Positions 1-9,414 of a stretch of DNA of 64,000 nucleotides are shown piece by piece (position 1 is the first letter of the stretch; each line of letters starts with the position of its first letter). The translations under genes were made by a program, and so were the position numbers. The notes under the pieces were generated by a model, which had not been told where the DNA came from, did no database searches, and saw only the letters and a program-made list of their open reading frames with translations. Source of the DNA: Arthrobacter sp. zg-Y820 (lineage in GTDB: Bacteria > Actinomycetota > Actinomycetes > Actinomycetales > Micrococcaceae); assembly GCF_030142155.1 (NCBI RefSeq), contig NZ_CP126247.1, positions 620,001 through 684,000 of the forward strand. Reading direction: 5' to 3'.

Positions 1-2
1 CC

Positions 3-1112
3 GTCCTGAAGTTCTGCGGGCCGAAGGGGGCAACGGGTTACACCCGGACCCCGGCCGCAGCGCGGGTGACCGGGCTGGCCCCGTCGCCGGCGCAGGCTGC
101 CGGCCGGGCGCCGTCGACCGCCGCCGGGCGGACCCAGCGATTCACGCCCCGCCCCACCCTCACCCTGACCGAGCCGGTGGCTGCAGTCTCCGCGAAGATG
201 AGCGGGCACATGGTCTCCTTTACCGGGGACTTCACCGTGGAACGCCCGGTCCTGCAGCAGCTGGTGCTGGAACACGGCGGGCAGCTGAACAACCACGCCC
301 CCACCCGCGCCACCTCGCTGCTGGTGGTCGGCGACTGGAACGCCGACCTGCTGCGGCCCGGCGCCGTCGTCAGCCGGTCAGTCCTGAAGGCACAGGCCCT
401 GCGGGCCAAGGGCCAGACCCTGGACATCATCGGGGAAGCAGCCTTCCGGGAGCTGCTCGACGCCGATCCCGCCAATCCCGCCGATCCCGCAGCCGGTGTT
501 GCCTCCGCGGCCGCGGCGCTGCTGCCTTCCGCAGAGCCGATGTCCCTGGTCGACACTCCACCGGCCCTGCCCAAGCGCCGTGACGTCAAGGGCATGGGCG
601 AAATCCTGGCACGGATGGGCCCGGCAGACCCCGCCGCGGCCACCTTCAAAAGCGAGCACTACGGAGTGTTCCGGGTTGCCGGCACCGCCTTCAAATCCCC
701 GGTGCTCGGGGTGCGGATGCTCGGGCACCGCAGCATCGAAAACAACGGCAAGCCCGAGCGCGATATCCACGCCCTGGCCCTCCTGCAGGATGAGGATGCG
801 GCTTTTGTTTCCACTCTGCTCAGCCATGACCCGGACCGCGAGTTCCTGGAGGTCCTGCTGGGCAGCGTCCGGCACGGGGACCTGGTGACGGCTGTGTTTG
901 ATGCCCTGGGCGGCCCTTTCCTGGTTCAGGGCGTGGCGGTCTACGCCCCGGTTGGCGACATGTTCATGCTCGGATCGATGGTCCTGGCGCACCGCGGCCG
1001 CCCCGGCACGAAGCTCAGCTGGCTGCAGGGGGTCATCCCGCGCGCCGAGCATGCCCTGACGGTGCCCGAGGTTATCAGCGCCTGGGACTTCTACGAAACC
1101 TCAGCCGACTAG
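3..1112 (+). CDS. BRCT-domain protein, 5' end probably outside the window
   Basis: The reading frame is open to the left edge with strongly G/C third positions, so the gene probably begins upstream; a GTG at 66 is the first start codon seen but has no clear ribosome site. Counting from that GTG, residues about 45-115 form a BRCT-like domain (GHMVSFTGDF, then GG and LLVVGDW), a phosphopeptide- or DNA-end-binding fold often found at the C-terminus of exonuclease (DnaQ-like) proteins in actinobacteria. The remaining 230 residues contain no motif I can name; a Pro/Ala-rich linker lies at about 130-170. A missing N-terminal exonuclease domain is possible but cannot be seen. It ends 59 bases before the MBL-fold gene. 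Confidence 0.7.
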   Translation, partial: VLKFCGPKGATGYTRTPAAARVTGLAPSPAQAAGRAPSTAAGRTQRFTPRPTLTLTEPVAAVSAKMSGHMVSFTGDFTVERPVLQQLVLEHGGQLNNHAPTRATSLLVVGDWNADLLRPGAVVSRSVLKAQALRAKGQTLDIIGEAAFRELLDADPANPADPAAGVASAAAALLPSAEPMSLVDTPPALPKRRDVKGMGEILARMGPADPAAATFKSEHYGVFRVAGTAFKSPVLGVRMLGHRSIENNGKPERDIHALALLQDEDAAFVSTLLSHDPDREFLEVLLGSVRHGDLVTAVFDALGGPFLVQGVAVYAPVGDMFMLGSMVLAHRGRPGTKLSWLQGVIPRAEHALTVPEVISAWDFYETSAD

Positions 1113-1171
1113 AAAAACTCCGTTGCAGCCCGCCGGGCGGCAGGATATACCTCTCTAGAGGAGGTACGGGA

Positions 1172-2032
1172 ATGGATGCTGGAGTTGGAACACCGAAGTA
1201 CGCGATGACGGAACCGGCCGCGAACGTCTTTTTCGTGGAAGGACCGGCGTCGAACTGGATTATCTTGCGCGACGGGGATGCTTTCACCCTGATAGACGGC
1301 GGCTATCCGGGGGACTTGCCGCTGGTGGTTGCCTCGATCCGGGACGCCGGCCTGGATCCCGCCGACGCGGCGGCGATCCTCGTCACGCACGCCCATGCTG
1401 ACCACGCCGGGACCGCCGGCTACTTCGCCGCAGCCTACCGAATCCCGGTCCTGTGCAGCCTTCCCGAACTGCCCTATCTGCAGGGGGAGCAGCGGGAGCA
1501 GGTCTCGGTCGCGCACATCCTGAGCCGGGCCTGGAACCCCGCCGTCCTGCACTGGGCCTGGCATGCACTGGCTGCCGGCGGCGCCGGGCGGGTGGCGGTC
1601 CTGTCCGCGGCCACCTGGTACGACGACGCCGAGCTGGCCGCCCTGCCCGGCTCGCCGGTGGCAGTGCCCACCCCGGGGCACACACCGGGACACACCGCGT
1701 ACTACCTGCCTGCCGCGCACGCGGTTGCCACCGGTGACGCCCTGGTGACGGGCCACAACATCAGCCGGATCCGGGGTCCGCAGATGCTCGATCCCATGTT
1801 CCACTCAGACGGCGACGGCGCACGGCGCTCGCTGGGACAGCTCAGCATACTGGACGCTTCGCTGTTGCTGCCCGGGCACGGCCCGGCCGCACGGTTGGAA
1901 GTGCGGCAGGCTGTCGGAACCGTCCGGTCACGCGTGGCGCCCCGGAAGCGCCGGATCGTGGCGCCCGGCCCCATCGGCGGAGTCGCCGAGCCGACCTACG
2001 GAAAGACCGTGCCGGACGGCGCCGAGGGGTAG
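1172..2032 (+). CDS. MBL-fold metallo-hydrolase
   Basis: This 286-aa protein is a metallo-beta-lactamase-fold hydrolase. The metal-binding HxHxDH motif is THAHADH (His73, His75, Asp77, His78), followed by the downstream ligands in PTPGHTPGH (His170/His174), TGDAL (Asp189) and LLPGHG (His236). The spacing is that of glyoxalase II-like enzymes, but the substrate cannot be read from the sequence. The start at 1172 is preceded by AGGAGG at good spacing. The last 40 residues are basic and Pro-rich and lie beyond the fold. No neighbour indicates a pathway; the gene appears to be monocistronic. Confidence 0.85.
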   Translation: MDAGVGTPKYAMTEPAANVFFVEGPASNWIILRDGDAFTLIDGGYPGDLPLVVASIRDAGLDPADAAAILVTHAHADHAGTAGYFAAAYRIPVLCSLPELPYLQGEQREQVSVAHILSRAWNPAVLHWAWHALAAGGAGRVAVLSAATWYDDAELAALPGSPVAVPTPGHTPGHTAYYLPAAHAVATGDALVTGHNISRIRGPQMLDPMFHSDGDGARRSLGQLSILDASLLLPGHGPAARLEVRQAVGTVRSRVAPRKRRIVAPGPIGGVAEPTYGKTVPDGAEG

Positions 2033-2166
2033 GGAACTTCCGGCGGATTCCTGCACCTGACGGTTCCGAACTGATTGGTGCCGGGCCGTGTCCACAGGCT
2101 GCGGATCAGCGATTCCAGGCTCCGGCCTGCCCCCGTAGCGTTCCTGAAAACCCGAAGGGGGCGCAC

Positions 2167-2535
2167 ATGGAAATGGACATTCAGGTGGCGTCGGTGCAGG
2201 CTCTGCTGCGCGACGCCCGGTTCGACCTTGACGAGTTGGAAAACGCTCGGAGAGTGCTGGCGGAGCAGGAGCAGGGGCTGCCGGACCTTCTGGGCACGTG
2301 TACCCAGATAGCCGAGACGGCCCGCGGGATCTGCGCTGACGTGCTGGGCCGGGACGTCTCGGCCATCATGATCCGCTGCAACAATGCGGTCCAGGGGGTC
2401 GCCCAAGCTGTGGCCGAGTACGTCCAGGGTGATGAGCAGATGGTTCGTAATGCCCAGCGCCTCGCGGCGTCCGTTCCGGCCAACTACCGTCCACCCCGTT
2501 ACGGCGGCAGCCTCAACCTGCGGGCAGTCGAATGA
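2167..2535 (+). CDS. Small helical protein paired with a DUF1023 hydrolase
   Basis: This 122-aa protein has no recognised catalytic motif. It is predominantly helical by composition (heptad-like Leu/Ala/Glu patterns, residues 5-95), comparable in size and feel to WXG100/ESX-like helical hairpin proteins, although no WXG is present. Its stop overlaps the start of the following alpha/beta hydrolase (ATGA), so the two are translationally coupled and probably work together, perhaps as an export chaperone or partner. That role is inference from position only. Confidence 0.6.
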   Translation: MEMDIQVASVQALLRDARFDLDELENARRVLAEQEQGLPDLLGTCTQIAETARGICADVLGRDVSAIMIRCNNAVQGVAQAVAEYVQGDEQMVRNAQRLAASVPANYRPPRYGGSLNLRAVE

Positions 2536-4382
2536 CCCGCTACATCCACATCGAGCTGCATGAGCTTCGCATGCTGCCCGACGGCGAACCGATCCAGGCA
2601 CGGGCTCGGGAAATCCTCGACGGAGCAGCGGTTTTCGCCGATGCCATCGAGTCCCTGCAAAACAAGTGGCAGGGTCTGGGCGGTCTTTACGCCGCTCCGG
2701 AACAGGACCTGGTGTTGCGGGCTTTCGATGCGCCGGCGGCCCACACCCGGGAATACACGCAAAGCAGCGCGCTGCTGCGGGCTGCCTTGGACCGGTTCGG
2801 CAGCGAACTCATCGCCATTGAAACGCAGCGCCGGATGCTGGAAACCGAAATCGAGGCGGCGTACCAGCGCCTCGACGACGAGCTCCGCGAGATGAAGAAG
2901 GACAACGCCTCCCAGCGCACCATGGAGGCCGTCCGGGCCGCGGCTACCGAACCGCTCCAGGCCAAAGCGGACCTGCTGGCCGTGCACTTTGAGCAGGCAT
3001 CCGAGGACTGCCTGGCCGCCCTGGCCGGAATCTCCCGCTCCACGCCCGACGTGGTCTCCAGCTATTCTTCGAGCCGCATGGATCTGTTCTCCGCGCTGCG
3101 CCGGGAGATGGACGCGGCATTCCGGAAGGCCGCCGCTCGGGACGCCACTCCGGCAGACATCAGGGCGCTGTATGCGCAGTTGACGCTGCTGGGTCCGGAG
3201 CTGCTGAGCGAGCTGGGACGGCGACCGGAGGCCCGGCTTTTCGTGGCCGGCCTGAGCCCGCACGAAGAGGCCAACTTCTGGGCAAAGCTGAACGGCCCGC
3301 AGCAGGCCGCCCTCGCCGCAGCCCTTCCGGGGCTGGTCGGAAACCTGGAAGGCGCCCCGTACAAGGTTCGGGACAAGGCCAACCGGCGCGTTCTGGCGGC
3401 CGTTCAGCAACGCCTCGGCCGGACACCCGCCGGCACCGCTGCCGGCGGCAGGAAGGCCCGCGGTGCTGCATGGCGGCCGGAAGACCTGCGGCCGATGGAA
3501 CGCAGCCGGCATCTGGAACGCACCGAAGCGGTGGACGCGCTGACGAAAGCGCTGGGCGGCGCGGGGGAGAAGCGGCAGCTGATTTCCTTCGACCCCGGCA
3601 CCAACGTGCCGCTGGCCGCCATCAGTGTCGGAGAAGACCTCGACTCTGCCAGCAACGTTTCCTTCCTGGTGCCGGGCATGAATACCTCCACGAAGCAGGC
3701 GGCGTCGCTGGTGGACAACGCGCGGTCCCTCGGCCGGGAACAGCGCAGGATCGGAGTTCACGGCGGGTCCACCGCGGTGGTGGCGTACATGGGCTACGAA
3801 CCCCCGACCGAGCTCACCGTGGGCGGTGCGGCCAGCGCGGAGAAGGGCGCACCGGCGTTGGCCGCAGCCCTTGACGGCCTGTATCTGGGCCGGACCGCTG
3901 ACGGAGCTCCGCCTCCCGAGGTCAACGTGGTGGCCCACTCCTACGGCACCACCATGGCGGCGCTGGCGCTGGACCAGACCCAGTATCGGGTCACGGCAGC
4001 GGTGCTGCTGGCGTCCGCCGGGGTTCAGCCGGACTCCGCCGATACCCTCAACGTGGATCTCGCCACGGACGGAGCGGTGGACGTCTACGTCACGCTCGCA
4101 TCGGCGGACCGCGTCGCGGAAATGGGGACCGCGGCCAGCGAAATCGTGGCCATTGTGACGCTCAATCCCGCTGCCGCGCGTCTGGATCCCCTCACCGAGG
4201 CCTGGGGCGGCAGAGTCTTCAGCTCGGACCGGGTCACGGTGGACGGAAAATCCTTTGCGGCTGTCGGCGGCCACGGGCTCGGCGGCTATCTTGGCCAGGA
4301 CAGCTTCAGCCTGCACTTCACCGCCCTCGTGACCGGCGGCCGGGCGGAGGAGGCGCTGGCCATGGTGGCGGCGCAGAAATGA
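2532..4382 (+). CDS. DUF1023-family alpha/beta hydrolase
   Basis: This is a 616-aa protein. Residues 1-300 are largely helical with Glu/Arg/Ala-rich stretches, and the C-terminal half is an alpha/beta hydrolase of the DUF1023 (PF06259) family. The nucleophile elbow is VVAHSYGTT with Ser470. A preceding NVSFLVPGM strand and a FAAVGGHGLGGYLGQDSF segment with the probable catalytic His are also typical. In actinobacteria these proteins often carry an N-terminal ESX-like helical region, which fits the small helical gene upstream, to which it is coupled by a four-base overlap. The substrate (ester or lipid) is unknown. It converges with the GntR gene without an obvious terminator. Confidence 0.8.
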   Translation: MTRYIHIELHELRMLPDGEPIQARAREILDGAAVFADAIESLQNKWQGLGGLYAAPEQDLVLRAFDAPAAHTREYTQSSALLRAALDRFGSELIAIETQRRMLETEIEAAYQRLDDELREMKKDNASQRTMEAVRAAATEPLQAKADLLAVHFEQASEDCLAALAGISRSTPDVVSSYSSSRMDLFSALRREMDAAFRKAAARDATPADIRALYAQLTLLGPELLSELGRRPEARLFVAGLSPHEEANFWAKLNGPQQAALAAALPGLVGNLEGAPYKVRDKANRRVLAAVQQRLGRTPAGTAAGGRKARGAAWRPEDLRPMERSRHLERTEAVDALTKALGGAGEKRQLISFDPGTNVPLAAISVGEDLDSASNVSFLVPGMNTSTKQAASLVDNARSLGREQRRIGVHGGSTAVVAYMGYEPPTELTVGGAASAEKGAPALAAALDGLYLGRTADGAPPPEVNVVAHSYGTTMAALALDQTQYRVTAAVLLASAGVQPDSADTLNVDLATDGAVDVYVTLASADRVAEMGTAASEIVAIVTLNPAAARLDPLTEAWGGRVFSSDRVTVDGKSFAAVGGHGLGGYLGQDSFSLHFTALVTGGRAEEALAMVAAQK

Positions 4383-4422
4383 AGGACGAGCGCGGGACAC
4401 CGCCGTAATCGCTCGGTTGCAG

Positions 4423-5088
4423 CTACGCGCCCAAATGCCCCAGCAGTTCAGCCTCGGCGGCATCGAGGTAGCCGCGCAGCGTGTCGGCGGCCTCGGCCCG
4501 GCGTCCGGCGCGCAGCAGGTCCACCAGGGCGGCGTTTTCCTCCACATACCGGGTGTGGAACTCCGGCTCGGCGCTCATGGCATGGAACACCAGCCGCATC
4601 TCGGCCAGCACGCGGCCCATCATCTGCTGCAGCTGCAGGCTGCCGGACATGGCGATCAGCGCTTCATGGAAGGCCTGGTTGGCGGCGGCCATGTCCGGGA
4701 CAGCTCCGCGGCGCTTGGCGTCACGGGCCTCCGCCACCACGGCGTCGAGCCGGTTCAGGTCCAGCTCCGGTCCCCAGAGCACCGCGGCGGGCTCCAGCAT
4801 GCGGCGGACCCGGTAGATTTCCCGCACGGCGTCGGCGTCGGGCGCGGCCACAAACACGCCGCGGTTCGGAAAGCGGGTCACCACCGACTCGATGCTGAGC
4901 ATGGTGAACGCCTCGCGCAGGGTGTTGCGGGAAACCTGCATGGACGCGGCGAGCTGCTGCTCGGAAAGCTTGGTGCCCGGCGCCAGCTCGCCGGCGGCAA
5001 TCCGGCGGCGCAGCACATCGGCCACCCAGACGGTGGTGTTCGCATGGTCGGTGCGGTCCGTGGTGATGTCCGCCGGGTTCACAAGCAT
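4423..5088 (-). CDS. GntR-family regulator with FCD domain
   Basis: This is a 221-aa regulator. The N-terminal winged helix covers residues about 20-80 (ELAPGTKLSEQQLA, then VSRNTLREAFTML) and a C-terminal FCD ligand-binding domain covers about 85-215 (FHEALIAMSG metal-site region). It is the last gene of the pxp operon, 72 bases after the biotin carboxylase, so the natural hypothesis is local control by a carboxylate ligand such as 5-oxoproline or a derivative. A perfect palindrome of FadR/FCD type lies upstream of pxpA at 9392-9408; no such site is seen before this gene itself. Confidence 0.88.
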   Translation of the reverse strand: MLVNPADITTDRTDHANTTVWVADVLRRRIAAGELAPGTKLSEQQLAASMQVSRNTLREAFTMLSIESVVTRFPNRGVFVAAPDADAVREIYRVRRMLEPAAVLWGPELDLNRLDAVVAEARDAKRRGAVPDMAAANQAFHEALIAMSGSLQLQQMMGRVLAEMRLVFHAMSAEPEFHTRYVEENAALVDLLRAGRRAEAADTLRGYLDAAEAELLGHLGA

Positions 5089-5160
5089 TCCCCTAATCTA
5101 GTGGGCGAAAGAGGGATCCGAAGCACCGGCCGGAGGGGGACGGCCGGTGCTCCGGACGGT

Positions 5161-6912
5161 TTAGGAGCCGATGCGGCCCAGGGAATCCCCGCGTGCGACG
5201 GTGGCCCCGGGTTCCAGCTCGGCACGGCTCAGGGTTCCGGCCCGGTGGGCGCGGACGGTGGTTTCCATTTTCATGGCCTCCAGCACGGCGACCGGATCGC
5301 CCGCGGCCAGCCGGGCACCGTCGTCGGCCACCCACTTCACCAGGTTCCCCGCCATCGGCGAGGCCAGTGCGCCGTCGCTGCCGCCGGAGCTGCCGCCGTC
5401 GCCGCCCGCAGTGCCGGTGGCCGGCGCTCCGGTTCCGCCGGAGCGCAGCGCGTTCAGCAGGGCGGCGGGCACCCCGACGGTGACGGCGCGGCCGTCGACG
5501 TCGATGGTGATGGTCTCGCGCTCGGCGCCGGGCAGAGAAGCGGCGATCTCCGGAGACGCGGCCAGCGGTTCGGCGAACTCGGACTCGATCCAGGTGGTGT
5601 GCACCCCGAAGGCGTCTCCGCGGGTGAAGGCCTCGGAGCGGACCACGGCGCGGTGGAACGGCAGGACGGTGGGCAGCCCGCGGATTACGATCTCATCCAG
5701 CGAGGCCCGGGCCCGGCGCAGCGCCTGCGGCCGGTCCTCGCCCCAGACAATCAGCTTGGCCATCAGCGAGTCGTACTCGGCGGGCACCACGGAACCGGAG
5801 CGGACGCCGGAATCGACCCGGATGCCGGGGCCGGTTGGCGGTTCGAACGCGTCCACTGGGCCGGGGCCGGGCAGGAAGCCGCGGGCCGGATCCTCGGCGT
5901 TGAGCCGGAATTCGAACGCGTGTCCACGGGGCGCCGGATCCTCGGTAAAGGACAGCGGCAGGCCGTCGGCGATCCGGAACTGCTCGCGGACCAGATCGAC
6001 GCCGGTGGTTTCCTCGGTCACCGGGTGCTCAACCTGCAGCCGGGTGTTGACCTCCAGGAAGCTGATCAGCCCGTCGGGGGAGACCAGATATTCCACCGTG
6101 CCGGCGCCGGTGTAGCCGGCCTCGCGGCAGATCGCCTTCGCCGATTCGTGGATGGTGGCGCGCTGCTCATCGGTCAGGAACGGCGCGGGAGCCTCCTCCA
6201 CGAGCTTTTGGTTGCGGCGCTGCAGCGAGCAGTCGCGGGTGCCGACAACGACGACGTTGCCGTGCGTATCGGCCAGCACCTGCGCCTCCACATGCCGGGG
6301 CCGGTCCAGGAACCGTTCGGCGAAGCACTCGCCGCGGCCGAACGCTGACACGGCCTCGCGGACCGCTGACTCGAACGCATCCTCCACGTCTTCGAGCCGG
6401 CGCGCGATCTTCATGCCGCGGCCGCCGCCGCCGAAGGCCGCCTTGATCGCCACCGGCAAACCGTGCTCTTCGGCGAACGCGCGGACCTGTCCGGCGCTTT
6501 CGGCCGGCCCCGGGGTGCCGGGCACCAGCGGCGCGCCGGCCCGGACGGCGATGTCACGCGCGGTGACCTTGTTGCCCAGGTCGCGGATCGCCTGCGGTGA
6601 GGGGCCGATCCACGTGAGTCCGGCGTCGAGCACTGCCTGCGCGAAGTCAGCGTTCTCGGACAGGAAACCGTAGCCGGGGTGCACGGCGTCGGCCCCGGCG
6701 AGGTGCGCGGCCTCGATCAGCTTGGGAATGTTCAGGTAGGTGTCGGCGCCGGCGGCGCCGTGCAGGGGCAGGGCTTCATCGGCCAGGCGCACGTGCAGGG
6801 CATCGGCGTCGGGGTCCGAATAGACCGCCACCGACCCGATTCCGGCGTCGGCGCAGGCACGGGCCACGCGCACGGCAATCTCGCCGCGGTTCGCGATCAG
6901 GACCTTCTTCAT
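5161..6912 (-). CDS. Biotin carboxylase/BCCP fusion of the pxp operon
   Basis: The 583-aa protein has a biotin carboxylase N-domain ([13 protein letters not shown] at 3-15), an ATP-grasp domain with the Gly-rich loop GGGGRGMK at 161-168 and [10 protein letters not shown] at 287-296, and a C-terminal biotinyl domain with AMKM, Lys548 being the biotinylated residue. A Gly/Ser-rich linker precedes the biotinyl domain. Such proteins make carboxybiotin from ATP and bicarbonate and need a carboxyltransferase partner. No accD or pccB-type gene is nearby. Instead the gene overlaps the fused pxpB/pxpC by four bases, and those domains are homologous to the carboxyltransferase portion of urea carboxylase. 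A general acyl-CoA carboxylase role is the alternative. Confidence 0.88.
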   Translation of the reverse strand: MKKVLIANRGEIAVRVARACADAGIGSVAVYSDPDADALHVRLADEALPLHGAAGADTYLNIPKLIEAAHLAGADAVHPGYGFLSENADFAQAVLDAGLTWIGPSPQAIRDLGNKVTARDIAVRAGAPLVPGTPGPAESAGQVRAFAEEHGLPVAIKAAFGGGGRGMKIARRLEDVEDAFESAVREAVSAFGRGECFAERFLDRPRHVEAQVLADTHGNVVVVGTRDCSLQRRNQKLVEEAPAPFLTDEQRATIHESAKAICREAGYTGAGTVEYLVSPDGLISFLEVNTRLQVEHPVTEETTGVDLVREQFRIADGLPLSFTEDPAPRGHAFEFRLNAEDPARGFLPGPGPVDAFEPPTGPGIRVDSGVRSGSVVPAEYDSLMAKLIVWGEDRPQALRRARASLDEIVIRGLPTVLPFHRAVVRSEAFTRGDAFGVHTTWIESEFAEPLAASPEIAASLPGAERETITIDVDGRAVTVGVPAALLNALRSGGTGAPATGTAGGDGGSSGGSDGALASPMAGNLVKWVADDGARLAAGDPVAVLEAMKMETTVRAHRAGTLSRAELEPGATVARGDSLGRIGS

Positions 6913-8579
6913 GGGGTTCCTTCCGGAAACAGTGCGGCGGCCGATCCGGGGGAGAGCGGCGCCAGGGTATCGGGGTTCACGAAAACAAAGCGGACGGGGT
7001 GGCCAGGCGGCAGCTGCGCGGCGACCGGCAGGTCCTCGGGCACGACGGCGGCAATCACCGGATATCCGCCGGTCACCGGATGATCGGCCAGGAACAGGAC
7101 GGGGAGGCCCGACGGCGGGATCTGCAGCGAGCCGGCGACCACGCCTTCACTGGGAAGTTCGCCATTCCGGACGCGCTGCAGCGGCTGCGCCTCCGGGTCT
7201 TCGGGGTCGGTTTCGAGCCGGACGCCGATCCGGTTGGACTCGTTGGTGGTGCGCCAGGTGTGCTCGGTCAGCGCGGCGGCGGCATCCGGTCCGAACCAGT
7301 CCTGCCGCGGGCCGGCCGTGATGCGCAGAAGGGCGGGGGAGTCGCCGTCGCCGAGGGTTCCCGGCTGGTCGCCGCTGAGCAGGGTGCCGGGCTCGGGGGA
7401 GCCGACGGGTGCGGTGCCGGTGATGTTGCCGATGGGCAGCCGGGTTCCGGCATCCAGCGAGGCGGGTCCAATATGGCTCATCGAATCGGTGCTGCAGCTG
7501 CCCAGAACGGGCTCGACCGCGATACCGCCGCGGACTCCAACGTACGTACGGACTCCGCGGAAGGGGGAGCCCAGGGTGAGGATCTCGCCGTCGAGCAGTG
7601 CGAACGGAGCATTCAACGGAACCGGCCGGTCGCGCTTGCCGTCGGGGGATATGACGGCGGCGGGCACCTCGGCGCCGGCCAGCGCCAGTACCGTGTCCCC
7701 GTGCGCGGTGAGCTCGAGGCCGCCGAAGAGGTTCTCGATCACCGCCGCGTCAGCGGGATTGCCGACGAGCCGGTTGGCCTGCCGGGCGGAGCGGGTGTCG
7801 GCGGCTCCCGAGGCGGAAACGCCGAGGTCCGCATAGCCGGGGCGGCCCAAATCCTGAATCAGAGACTGCAGGCCGGCGGCGCGGACTTCCAACGAGGGAC
7901 CGGTCGCTGATTCCTCGATGGCTGCGGGGGAGGGGTCCGTCGTCGTAACCAGCTCGCGGACAGCTTGGAAGATGACGCGGTCGCCGGGGCGGATGAGGGC
8001 GGGATCGGGGCGGTCCAGGTCCCACATGACGGCGTTGGTGCGGCCGATCAGCTGCCAGCCTCCCGGGGATTCGCGCGGATACACCGCCGAATATTCGCCG
8101 GCCAGGGCCACGGACCCGGCGGGCACGGCGGTGCGGGGGCTGTCGCGGCGCGGCACGTTGAGGGCCGGATCTCCGCCGGTCAGGTAGGTGAAACCGGGAG
8201 CAAACCCGCCGAACCCGCCCAGCCAGGAACTGCCGGTGTGGGCCTTGACGACGGCCTCCTCCGAGAGGCCGGTGAGGCGGGCCACCTCGGCGAGGTCGGC
8301 GCCGTCGTACACGGTGTCGATGGTGACCGTGCGCGCCTCCGGAGCCTCAGCATGGGTGAGGTCCAGGGCTGGAATCCGGCCAGCGGCGTCGACCGTTTCC
8401 CGCCGGCCGATGAAACGGACCAGCACGGTGCCGGCGGCCGCGAGAACATCGACCTGGCCGGGCAGCGGGTGTGCCTTGAGCTGGGTGTGCAGGGCGGTGA
8501 CGTCGGCCAGCGATGCCAGCTCGACCAGCAGGGTGCGGGTGCCCGCGGGCCGGATGCCGGCGATCGGGGAGGACGTCAT
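6909..8579 (-). CDS. Fused 5-oxoprolinase subunits PxpB and PxpC
   Basis: This 556-aa protein joins two subunits that are separate in E. coli. Residues 1-205 are PxpB/KipI-like (allophanate hydrolase subunit 1 fold, with GFAPGFTYL and the [10 protein letters not shown] tail). Residues about 225-556 are PxpC/KipA-like (subunit 2 fold, [16 protein letters not shown] and [15 protein letters not shown]). Together with PxpA such proteins cleave 5-oxoproline to glutamate using ATP. The gene overlaps both neighbours by four bases, so pxpA, this gene and the biotin carboxylase form one translationally coupled unit. Both halves keep the usual family length, so this is a fusion and not a degraded pair. 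Confidence 0.9.
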   Translation of the reverse strand: MTSSPIAGIRPAGTRTLLVELASLADVTALHTQLKAHPLPGQVDVLAAAGTVLVRFIGRRETVDAAGRIPALDLTHAEAPEARTVTIDTVYDGADLAEVARLTGLSEEAVVKAHTGSSWLGGFGGFAPGFTYLTGGDPALNVPRRDSPRTAVPAGSVALAGEYSAVYPRESPGGWQLIGRTNAVMWDLDRPDPALIRPGDRVIFQAVRELVTTTDPSPAAIEESATGPSLEVRAAGLQSLIQDLGRPGYADLGVSASGAADTRSARQANRLVGNPADAAVIENLFGGLELTAHGDTVLALAGAEVPAAVISPDGKRDRPVPLNAPFALLDGEILTLGSPFRGVRTYVGVRGGIAVEPVLGSCSTDSMSHIGPASLDAGTRLPIGNITGTAPVGSPEPGTLLSGDQPGTLGDGDSPALLRITAGPRQDWFGPDAAAALTEHTWRTTNESNRIGVRLETDPEDPEAQPLQRVRNGELPSEGVVAGSLQIPPSGLPVLFLADHPVTGGYPVIAAVVPEDLPVAAQLPPGHPVRFVFVNPDTLAPLSPGSAAALFPEGTP

Positions 8580-9334
8580 ACGAAGCTCTGGATGGTGACG
8601 CCGGCGTTTTCCAATCCGCGCCGTACGGCCGCGGCCATCGCGACGGCGCCGGGGGTGTCGCCGTGGACGCAGATGGAGGCGGCGTTCATGGGGATGACGG
8701 TGCCGTCCACGGCCGTGATGGTGCCTTCGGTGGCGAGGCGGACCATGTTGGCGGTGACCTGCTCTGCATCGTGGATCACCGCATTGGATTCGCGCCGCGA
8801 CACCAAGGTTCCGTCCGGGCTGTAGCTGCGGTCGGCAAAGGCTTCGGCAACACCGCGCAGGCCGGCGTCGGCGGCTTTGTCCAGGGCGACGGCGCCGGGC
8901 AGCAGCAGGACCGGCAGGTCCTTGTCGAAGGTGCGGACGGCGTCGATGACGGCCTGGGCATGGACCTCGTGATGAACGATCGTGTTGTAGAGGGCGCCGT
9001 GCGGTTTCACGTATTTGACCTCGCCGCCTGCGGCCCGGGCCATGGCCTGCAGCGCGCCCAGCTGATAGAGGACGTCGTCGTGCAATTCGGTGTAGGAGCA
9101 GTCCAGGAACCGGCGGCCGAAGCCGGCCAGGTCCCGGTACGCCACGTGGGCGCCGATGGTGACTCCGGCGGCTACGGCGTCGCGGCAGGTCTGTGCGATG
9201 GTGGACGGGTCTCCGGCGTGGAAGCCGCAGGCCACGTTGGCGCTGGAGACGGATTCGAAGACGGCGGCGTCGTCGCCCATCTTCCAGTTGCCGAAGGACT
9301 CTCCGACATCGCTGTTCAAATCAATGACCGGCAT
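8576..9334 (-). CDS. pxpA: 5-oxoprolinase subunit PxpA (LamB/YcsF family)
   Basis: The protein (252 aa) begins [15 protein letters not shown], the family signature near the active site, and carries [21 protein letters not shown] and KPHGALYN, all conserved in LamB/YcsF proteins. PxpA is the hydrolytic subunit of the ATP-dependent 5-oxoprolinase. I chose the start at 9334 over the in-frame start at 9388 because it places the conserved strand at the N-terminus and has GGAG six bases upstream. It is the first gene of the operon. A 17-bp palindrome lies 58 bases upstream. Confidence 0.92.
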   Translation of the reverse strand: MPVIDLNSDVGESFGNWKMGDDAAVFESVSSANVACGFHAGDPSTIAQTCRDAVAAGVTIGAHVAYRDLAGFGRRFLDCSYTELHDDVLYQLGALQAMARAAGGEVKYVKPHGALYNTIVHHEVHAQAVIDAVRTFDKDLPVLLLPGAVALDKAADAGLRGVAEAFADRSYSPDGTLVSRRESNAVIHDAEQVTANMVRLATEGTITAVDGTVIPMNAASICVHGDTPGAVAMAAAVRRGLENAGVTIQSFV

Positions 9335-9391
9335 GCTGGTCTCCGTACCTCTGGTGGGGGTTGGTGTCCCTACAGTGTGCGCGATCACGTT

Positions 9392-9408
9392 GGATTGTTC
9401 AACAATCC
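9392..9408. promoter_or_regulatory. Predicted GntR/FCD operator upstream of pxpA
   Basis: GGATTGTT C AACAATCC is a perfect inverted repeat with 8-base arms. Its core TTGTTCAACAA fits the FadR-subfamily consensus TNGTNNNACNA. It sits between the end of the TetR gene and pxpA, where the pxp promoter must be; a TTGAAC hexamer on the minus strand lies inside the repeat and could be the -35 box. The likely binder is the GntR protein encoded at the end of the same operon (4423-5088). Symmetry and consensus match are seen; binding is inferred. Confidence 0.7.
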
Positions 9409-9414
9409 GGGCGT

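Noticed and set aside
2499..6348. Very long open frames opposite the DUF1023 hydrolase and the biotin carboxylase
   Set aside because: They are shadows produced by high-GC coding sequence; they lack family motifs, while the opposite frames have intact catalytic motifs and overlapping operon structure.
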